The notes below the pieces were generated by a model that ran no database searches, had not been told where the DNA came from, and worked only from the letters and a program-made list of their open reading frames with translations. A stretch of DNA of 64,000 nt from Sciurus carolinensis. Taxonomy: Eukaryota > Chordata > Mammalia > Rodentia > Sciuridae. Below are positions 28,801-38,300 of this stretch, piece by piece (within the stretch, counting starts at the first letter, position 1; each line of letters starts with the position of its first letter). The position numbers and the translations under genes are program-made. The stretch covers positions 5,179,503-5,243,502 of the forward strand of contig NC_062229.1 of NCBI RefSeq assembly GCF_902686445.1. The letters run 5' to 3'.

Positions 28801-31800
28801 AGACCCTAAAGGGGGTCATGGCACAAGAGAGGTAAAGTCAGACCCAGGAGGAAAATGGAGAAAGGACAGAGGCCAGGGTGCGGCAGGGGGAGGCCCAGGA
28901 AGGCAGCAGGTGTGCAGCCCGTGTGCACCCACCACACACCGTGTGTCGCCATGTGTACAGCTGTGTGCACACCACATGCAGCACGTGCACCTGACTGTGT
29001 TTGTGTCACCTGTGCCTGCTGCTGGAGTGTGCCCGATACCCTGTACCTTCACAGGTCTCCGTGTCCTGCCGGAAGCTGAAACCCTGGGGGCAGGAGCAGC
29101 TATAGCTGCCAGGGCTATTCCGGCACCGCCCGTTGTCACACAAGAGGCTGTTGAGGGCACACTCGTCCACATCTGGAAGTTAGGGTTGGAGAGAGAGGTC
29201 GGGGGTCTGCAGTGGGAGCAGACCACCCTCCTGTCCAGTGGCGGGCATGCTCACCAATGCAGTCCTTGCCTGTGGCTCCTGCCTCATAACCCAGGTTGCA
29301 GATGCAACGGTAGCTGCCCCGAAGGTTCTCACACACGCCGTTGGTGCAGACCTCGGGATCGAGGGCACACTCATTGATGTCTGCAGCAGGAGGAGAGAGA
29401 CAGCAGTTGCCTGGGCTCTCTGGGGGTCTCCAGAAGCCAGTTCCCCTGCCCCAGGCTGGAGTCGAGCCCAGACCTTGCTTCACTTCTCCCTAAACCAGAG
29501 TTGCTCAGCCCTGGCCCTGTTGACATTTGGGGTAGGATGATTCCTTGCTGTTGGGGGCCATCCTGCACATTGAAGAATGTTGGGGCAGCATCCCTGGTGT
29601 CTACCCATGAGATGCCCCCCAAATTCCCCTTGTCACCAGTTTGGAAGCCATGGAGCGGACATTTGCATAGCATCCCATAATATGATACAGCTGGCCCTCA
29701 GTGTCTGTGGGTTCTGCATCAGTGGATTCAACCAATCCAGGATGGCAAACATTCAGAAAAAAACTGCATTCATGCTAAACACGTACAGACTTTTTGTGTG
29801 TGTGGTGTTAGGAATTGGGCTCACATGTGCTAGGCAAGTGCTCTGCCACTGAGCTGCAGCCCCATCCCAAGTCCTTTTTATTTCTAATTTTGAGACAGGG
29901 TTGAACTAGGTTGCTTAGGGTCTTGTTAAATTGCTGAGGCTGGCTCTGAACTCGCGAACCTCCTGCCTCAGCCTCCAGAGTCACGCAATTACAGGTATGC
30001 ACCACCCCACCAGCTTTGAAAGGGTTCCTGTTCTCCCACACACCCAGGGAGAGTGCCATGTAAAGATGGAGGCAGAGGCTGCAGCGAGACTTCTACAAGC
30101 CAAGGAATGCCAAGGATCACCTCTGAAAGCACGGGGAGATGCCTGGAACAGATTTCCCCTCCTGACCCAGGAGGAACCAGCCCTGCCTGCACCTTGGTCT
30201 CAAACTTCTGGCCTCTAGGGTCTCGAGAGGTGTCACAGTAAGCCAGTCTGCGGTGCTGTGTTAAGGCCGCTCTGGCAGATGAATATAGTTCCCAGCCACA
30301 CCCTGCCTCTACCTGGAAACATGGGTCAACAGCACGCTGGCCCAGGCCAGAAGGGCCACATCCCACTTACCTCGACCATCTGTGGTGATGCCAAGTCCAC
30401 TGCTGCAAAGCGCCTGGAACTCAGCTTGAGGGGAAGAGGCCGGGGCAAGGGGTCAGGGAGGTCAGCCATTGCGGAATCTGAGCCACAGATGCTTGGTCTT
30501 GGGCAAGAGTCTGGGGCTAAGATGTGCCGCCCACCTCCCCCAGAGGGAGATGAACTCCCTCAGGTCTCTTCTGGGGGACAGTCTGAGCAGACAGAAGCCG
30601 CCATCCCAGGAGAGCCAAGACCTGGGCCGCCTTCCTGGACCAAAGAAACAGCTCAGGACTGAGGAGGTGGGTGGGGCCTGGGCAGCCATGCTTACCAGAG
30701 TCCTTGGCAGGACACGGCTGGCAGGGATCCCCAAACCCGTGGTCTGGGCTGACGCAGCAGCACTCAGATTTGGTGACTGTTCCCGCGAAGGGGCGGGCGC
30801 AGGAGCCCTTATTCACAGCTCCGTGGCAGGTGCTGCGCACGTGGGTGTCCACACACACGCGGCCGTCTGCGCCCACCGCCAGTCCCCCCAGGCACCGGCA
30901 GTGGAAGGAGCCCTCGGTGTTGGTACAGCGACCATTCATGCAGATGCCTGGGGTCTGGCACTCGTCGATGTCTGCGACAAGCGGGACCCGCTGGGACCCA
31001 CCTCCTTCCTCCCTCACCTCCACCTCCATCCCTCCCATCTTCCCAGACCTTCCCTCCCGCTGCTCCCTCCCGCTCCTGTCTGCCACTCAGGCCTCTTCCT
31101 CCCCAACTCCCCCTTTCCCTCCCCCAGCCTTCTTCCTCCCTCCCATTTCTTCCTCTCCCTTTTGCTTCACTTCTTCTTTTTCCTCCTCCTCCTCCTCTTT
31201 CTCTCCCACCTCCTCCTCCTCTCATTCCTTCCTCTCTTTTCCTGTCCCTCCCTCTCCCACCTCCTCCTCCTCTCATTCCTTCCTCTCCCCTTCCTGCCCC
31301 TCCTAGTCCCCCTCTGACACTCAGAGTCCAGCCTCCAGCCTCACCCACACAGTAGCGGCCACCAGGTGCCAGCAGGAAGCCGGGTTTGCAGAGACAGGTG
31401 AAGCTGCCGTCTTCATTGATGCACACGCCATTGAGGCACATGGTGTTGGTGGCACACTCGTCTTGGTCTGGGGACAAGGGGAGAGGCTGGGCCGGGGCAG
31501 GGAGGCCACCCTATCCTGTGAACCAGCCCCTCTCTCTCTTCTCCAGGACTCAGGGCCAAGCTGTGAAGGACCCCTCCCGGGGGTGTGGTTACCTGACTGT
31601 TTGTGTGTCCTCCCTTAGTATACACGAGGATGGTTTCAGGACCCCTCAGAGAGCAAAACCCACAGATGTTTCTTTGTAAATAGTGTGGCATTTGCATAGA
31701 ACCTATTCACAACCTCCCACAGACTTTAATTATCTCTAGATGACTGATAATGCCCAATATGATGTACACACTATAGCAAATTTTATGTGATGTATATTTT

Positions 31801-32305
31801 GCCACCAAAAAAAAGCAAAACTAATTTTTCTTTTAAATAGGTGAAATGATGATTCCATAACCCTGGGAATATACCAATGCCACCGAATTGTTCACTTTTA
31901 AATGATTAAATAATAAAATAAATTGAAAAATGTTTAATTATTCACTTTAATGTGATTAAATTTATGTCATGTGAATCTCACTTCAGTTTTAAAAAAAGAA
32001 AGGGAAAAAGTCAGTCAATGAGAAAACAATTCAATTTAAAGCAACATGGCAGGTGCAGAGATGAGTTGCTTCCCCAAGTGTCACTGTGGACACTAAAGGA
32101 CAACACATACAAAAAGGGGAAAGAGACAGACCCCCCTGGTGCACAGCAGCGTGGGAGGCTGAGGCAAGATCACAAGTTGGAGGCCGGCCTCAGCAACTGA
32201 GCAAGACCCTAAGCAACCTGGCAAGACCCTGTCCCAAAATATAAAATAAAAAGAGCTAGGGATGTGGCTCAGTGGCTAAGCATCCCTGGGTTCAATCCCT
32301 GGTAC

Positions 32306-32340
<35 letters not shown>

Positions 32341-35300
32341 ATACAAAAATTTGTACATGAATGTTCATAGCAGCATTATCCCTAATATTGGGAAAAGTAA
32401 AATCAACCCAAATGTCCATCAATGGATGAATGCAAAGTGGTTCATCCATACAGAGGAATATTATCAGGCCATGAAAAGGAATGAAGTGCAGATACATGCT
32501 ACAGGTGAACGGACCTTGAGGACACCATGCTCAGCAAAAGAAGCCAGGCATAAAAGACCACAAAGTGTGTGATCATAGAAAATGTCCAGAATAGGCAAAT
32601 TCAGAGATAGGATGTGGATCAGCCTGGTCTGAGGCTGGAGAGAGGAGGGTGGATTATAAAGGAAGTTCTAATGGGTTGGGCCTTATTTTTTAAGAAGTGA
32701 ATATGTCCTAAATTTAGATTGTGGTGATGCTTATACAACTATGCATATTCTAAAAACCACTGAATTGTATGCTTTAAATGGTAATTTATGATATGCAAAT
32801 TATAAAATAAAGATGCTTTAAAATCCTTCCACAGACGGGTCTTTGAAGGCAGATCTTCTCCCAAGGTGACTAAAGCATGCAGGGGTCCCCACTGGGTGCT
32901 GACCCAGGCCCTACCCAAACCCCACAGGCAGCAAAGAGCCGGGTGCTCTCCAAGGTCCTGATCCCACCCTCTCTGCAGCCGGTCGTTCTGGGCTGTCCTG
33001 GGAGAGGGAAGGGTCCCCAGCCCAGTGGACTGCTTGGTCCCACCCAAAGACCCCTCTTGCAATTTATGGGAAGAATTTGAAAAGGAGGGCGTGAAGGAAC
33101 GTTTAGGGTGGACGAGAGTGGGGACAGGAAGCGTCCGAGGTGGGCGATGGGAGAGGAGTGGATTCCAGGTGCTGTAAGGCAGCTAGTGGGGCCTGGAAGC
33201 CCCCTGCCACCCAGCCAGCCTCGACTCACCCACACAGTTCCTGGCATCAGGGCTGAGCTCAAAGCCTGCGTTGCAGACACACCGGAAGCTGCCCTCCGTG
33301 TTGACACAGCGGCCCAGATGGCAAAGGCCACCGCTGACCATGCATTCGTCCACGTCTGGGAAGAGACAGGTGGGCAATCGGGAGGGCCCCACCCGGCCGG
33401 GCTCCCATCTGGAGGGCCCCCCTCGCCCCGCGCGCCAGTGGATGGGGACGTACCCACACACGCCTGTTTGGTGAGTGTGGCCTGGAAGCCCTCGCGGCAC
33501 CGGCAGTGGAAGGAGCCGGGGGTGTTGACACAGGCACCGTGGTGGCAGGGACCGCTGGCACATTCATCCACATCTGCAGGCAGAGGGCCCTGAGCTCCAG
33601 CCCAGCAGAGCACGCCCCACCCCCGCCACCCGCCTGCCGCTCACCGATACACTCGCCCCGCACATCCTGGGTGTAGCCCAAGTGGCATTCACAGCGGTAG
33701 CTGGCGGGGGTGGGCAGGCAGCGGCCGTTGAGACACAGGTTGGTGAAGTGTCGGCAGATGTCAATGGTCTGGTTCAGAGTGGCCGTCCCTGCACCGGCAG
33801 ACCCCCCAGCCAGAGTGCAGGCTTTGCCTTTGGCCCTGACCCCTGCTGTGAGGGGCTGGCCCGGCCCCGCCCAGGTCCCAGCTCTCACGCTGAAGCCCAG
33901 AGTCACACCTTAGATCCAGATCCCTAACCTAGGGCTGGACCCCACACCCTGGGCCAGAGCCTCACTGTGGGGCAAGACCCCCAACCCAGACCTAAGGAAA
34001 AGGAAAGACTCTCAGGCTGGGGGCCAAAGCCTGAGCGTGAGGACAAGCTCCCCAGCTGAGCCCCACTCCCAGACCACTGCCCGTACCACTCCCAGATCCC
34101 TCTGTATCTCAGAGTGGGCTCCAGGACGCCCCCAGACATGAAAACCCACAGATGCTCAAGGCTCTTACATAAAATGGCAGAGCACTTGCATAAAACCCAC
34201 ACTCAGCCTCCATGAACTTTCATTCATCTTTAGGTGACACAATACCCGTGCAGCGTAGGTGCCAGGTAAAGAGCTGCTGGACTGTGTTGCTTAGGGACAA
34301 CACCTGCACGTATTCAGTGCAGACGTGATTCTGCCCCCAGACATTTTCTACCCACAGTTGAATCTGAGGCTGGGGAACCCCTGGATCCAGAGGTTGACTG
34401 TCACCCAGGCCAGACCCCTCTTCTTGTCCCCAGGTCCCTGGCCACCCGCGGTCTTGGAACCCTCCTCCGGAGTCCCAGGCCTCACCACTGTTGGAGGTAA
34501 CAGGGCCCAGACCGGGGACCCCACGCCCCCCGGAGCTGTGGGGCCTGTGTCGCGCTGGCCCCAGAACAGGACCCATCCCATTGGATCCGAAGCCCGAGAG
34601 GCCTGGGAAGGGACCCGGGTGAGAAGGCAGCAGCGGGAGCCCCTGAGCACAGAGTCGCTGGAACTCATCTGTAAGAAACAGGGTTTGGGGTCAGGCACAG
34701 TCCTGCCCAGGGGCCCCAACTGTAATCTCAAGCTCGCACTCACCAGAGCCCCGTGGAGGACACAACTCGGGGGCGGGGCCGGCTGCCCAGCATCGGCCCT
34801 TGTCACAGCAGCACTGCTGGCGAGTGTAATGACTGGCAAGGTCTCCTGCACAGCGGCCCCCGATCAGCACAGAAAAACAGGCGCCCATCCGGCGGTCTGC
34901 AACAGGGCAGGGCGAGGGGTGGCCATGGGCACCAGTCACCAGACCTGAGTTCAAACCCACGCTGCCTGTGGAATGAATCTCCTCGACCCTGAGCCCTGGG
35001 CTCCCCATCCAGAAGTCGGGGATGCCCCAAACACCCACTGCACCTCAGGAAGTGCTGCCCACCAGCGCCATCTCTCATCCTCCAGGAGACTAAGAGGTAG
35101 CTGTGGCCTTATTCAGACAAGGGTCCCAATATCCAAAGTGGCTCCGGTAGTAAGCTCACCGTCAATGCAAGTGTTCAACCACCCCCAGGACGACCCCTTG
35201 ATGGGGAGGGGGCTGCCAGTGGGAAGACAAGCAGGCGTGCTGAGACTTGCACCTGTGTGTCCTCCCGTGCTGGCCTTGGGTATTACAGAGAAGCCTAAGA

Positions 35301-38300
35301 GCAGCCTGCGACTTTGAGAAGTGTTCCCGAGGAGCAAGGTGGTGGATTGACAGCCACAGCCCCTGGGGAGACTAAGGCAGAGGCTCCCTAGGTTTGAAAA
35401 CCATGGACACTCCTCCGCTTCCCACCAGGCCATCGGTCCCATGGCTCTATGTGGTGATCAGATTTCTCAGGCTTTGACTGAAAGAGCATATTTTTAGTTT
35501 AAAACTTTGCAAATCTTGGCTTGTGGCCCATGGTTGAGAAACCCCTCCCACTGGCTGGGAGGGCTGCTGGCAGCCACCCCTGACCAAGTTGGGAAAATGT
35601 GCAAATGTTTCCACCTCCCCAGTCCCACTCTGTGCACCTGGGGGCCCCCCAGGCATGCGTGGGTGTAGGGGCTCAGCATCAGCTCAGTCCCTCAAAGGGG
35701 GCTGGGCCTGCCCAGACAAGAAGAGGTCAAGAACTCGTTCAAGGTCACCCAGCTGTGAAACCCAAAGAAGGATGGGAAACTAGATTCCCAACCCCAGGGG
35801 ATCCAACAGGCAGCTGCCTCTCAAGTAGGGAAGAGACTGTATAAGAATGTTATGGAAAGGGTGCTACTCTGGTGTAACCAGTCCCTGCTGAGTGGCCCTG
35901 CCTCAACCTTCCCAGGCTCCTTCCTGTCTTGGTGAGTGTGTGCCAAGTGCCCTCTATATACCCACAAATCACAAATCCAACCTTACTTCATCCTCACAAC
36001 TCCATGAGGTCGATATTGCTATCCTCTCCGTTTTATAGATGAGGAAACTGAGGCACAGAGAGGTTAAGCCAGTCACCCAAGGTCACAGAGTCTGGGAGCA
36101 GCTCAGCTGGCAGTTAGAACCCGAAACTGAATCCAAAGTCCACGCGCAGAGACAACCTGACTTGGCCCAAATGCAGGCTCTGCCCTCAGTAGCTGGGGGA
36201 GGGCACAGTAGTCCAGGGGACCTGGACTAAGGCACCACTCCACGCCAGCCACGATAACCCCCGGAGGTGGAGACTGAAAAGTCTACAGTTGCCACCATGG
36301 CCTGGCCGAACTCCAAACATAACATTCCCAGCCCGGCCAGGTATAGGCCCAGCCAGAGGGGTTTGGGTGACGCTGGGAAGTCGCCAAAGCCCCTCCCCTC
36401 TCCAGCCCCTCCCTCCACCAGACTCCACCCTTCCTCCACTACCACATCCACATTCCCAGCCAACCCCTTGGACCCCACACAACTTCTAGGGCCTGGCCAC
36501 CAGCTCCTCGAGAAAGTAGGGTGAGGCAGGGTGCCCCCCCAATAGTAGGGTGGAGTGTGGGGGGGGAAAGCAGGATGCTGGGCATGGGGGGCACACAGCC
36601 AGAGACTCCCATCCCGGCTAGGGGTCTGAGGAGCTGGGTGTGGTCATTTCTCGATTCTGCATTTGTTGTCAAGCAAACTTCTCTCTGATCCTCCACCTTC
36701 CAAATGGGGTGGGGGAGAGAAGACGAGGTGCTGCTGATGAGGTGGGAAGAGGGACGGAGTGGGGGAACAGAGGGGCAGGTGTACAGCTGGGCATGGAGAT
36801 GGAGGAGGAGGGTGGGGAACAGACATAAGTCAGAGGACTGGGGGTCTTAGAGACAAGGCTCCAGGTCAGTGGCGGGGCATGGAGATCAAAGCTAGAGGGT
36901 CAGCAGGAGGCTAAAGGGCGGAGGGACATAGAGATGAAAGGGTGAGGGTCAGAAGCGGGCACAGGGATCAAAGCTGAAGGGTCAGGGGAGGCCTGGAGGG
37001 AAGAAGCAGTGAGCCAGGAGGGCCTAGAGTCTGAGGGGCCGGCGGCAGTGGAGCTAAGAGGCCCAGACAGAGGAGCACAGGGGGCCGAAGGGGCTCCCCA
37101 GGTGAGGTCTGTGACAGCCCAGAGGCTCACGGGTAGGAAGCCAGAATGCCAGAGGGGATGGAAACTGGCACAGAGACTGGAGGGCAGAAGGGCCAAGGAC
37201 CAGAGTGTGGCCTGGCCTGGCTCCTACCCGCCCTCCCGGCTCAGCCCCGGTCCAGAGGGCCTCACCCAGGCAGCGGGTGCCATCCAGGCTGCTGACGAAA
37301 CCTCGGGGGCAGGTGCACAGGTAGCTGCCAAGGGTGTTGGTGCAGTCGCCCCTGGAGCAGAGGCCGGGAACGCCGAGGCACTCGTCCAGGTCTGTGCAGA
37401 CAGGCTGGTCAGCCAGGCCTCCCCACCAGCCCCTCCACCTCCCTGCGCCCGCCGGAACCAGGGCAGGTCCCAGGCGGCGCTCCACCTTCACACTTGGCGC
37501 CATCCTCGCTGAGCCGGTGTCCAGCTGGGCAGCGGCACTCGAAGGAACCCACTGTGTTGACACAGCTGCCCCCCTGGCACAGGCCTGGCACGGCCTGGCA
37601 CTCATCCACATCTGCAAGGAAGACATCCAGCAAGGGAGTGAGAGGCCCAGAGGAAGGACCCAGGGGGCCCAGGGCCTCTGCTCCGGCTCCATGATCCCCA
37701 CTCACCTTGGCAAGCCCCCGTTCGGACACTGGGGACGAAGCCCCGGCGGCAGGGGTGTGGCTGTGCGGGGCAGAGCTCACAAGGAAGGCCCCAGGCGCGG
37801 CCCACGGTGGCACAGCACAGCGCCTTGGTGCACATGAGGCCAGCTGGCCGGCGCGGGCAGCCCTCGGGGCCCACGTGGCCGAAGCAGGGTCCTGTCCGGT
37901 AGTCTGAGGGCAGATGGATGAAGCAGCTGGCCTCAGCCTGCCCAAGTCCCTCTCCATGACCTTCCCACCCTCTGTACCAACACCCTGCGCCTTTTCTGGC
38001 CACAAGCCTCTGTGCCTACTACTCTCTTTCCAGCCCCTCCCTGATGAACTCCTATTCATCCTTCGACAGCCTTTCTCTTCTAAGTATTCCGCAGCTAGCC
38101 TCCAGGGGGAGGCCAGGCTCCCCAAGCCCACAAAGTCAAGGTCTGTCTGGACACCCCCAACCTCCCTTCCAGCAGGGACCATGGAAGCCCCGTTGGGAAG
38201 GGTCTCAACCCTGAGCACACAGCTGGCCCTGCCAAGTTTCCCAAATACTGGAGGGACTCGCCATCTTCCCAAAGGCTGTGTCCCTGAACCCCGGGGCCCA

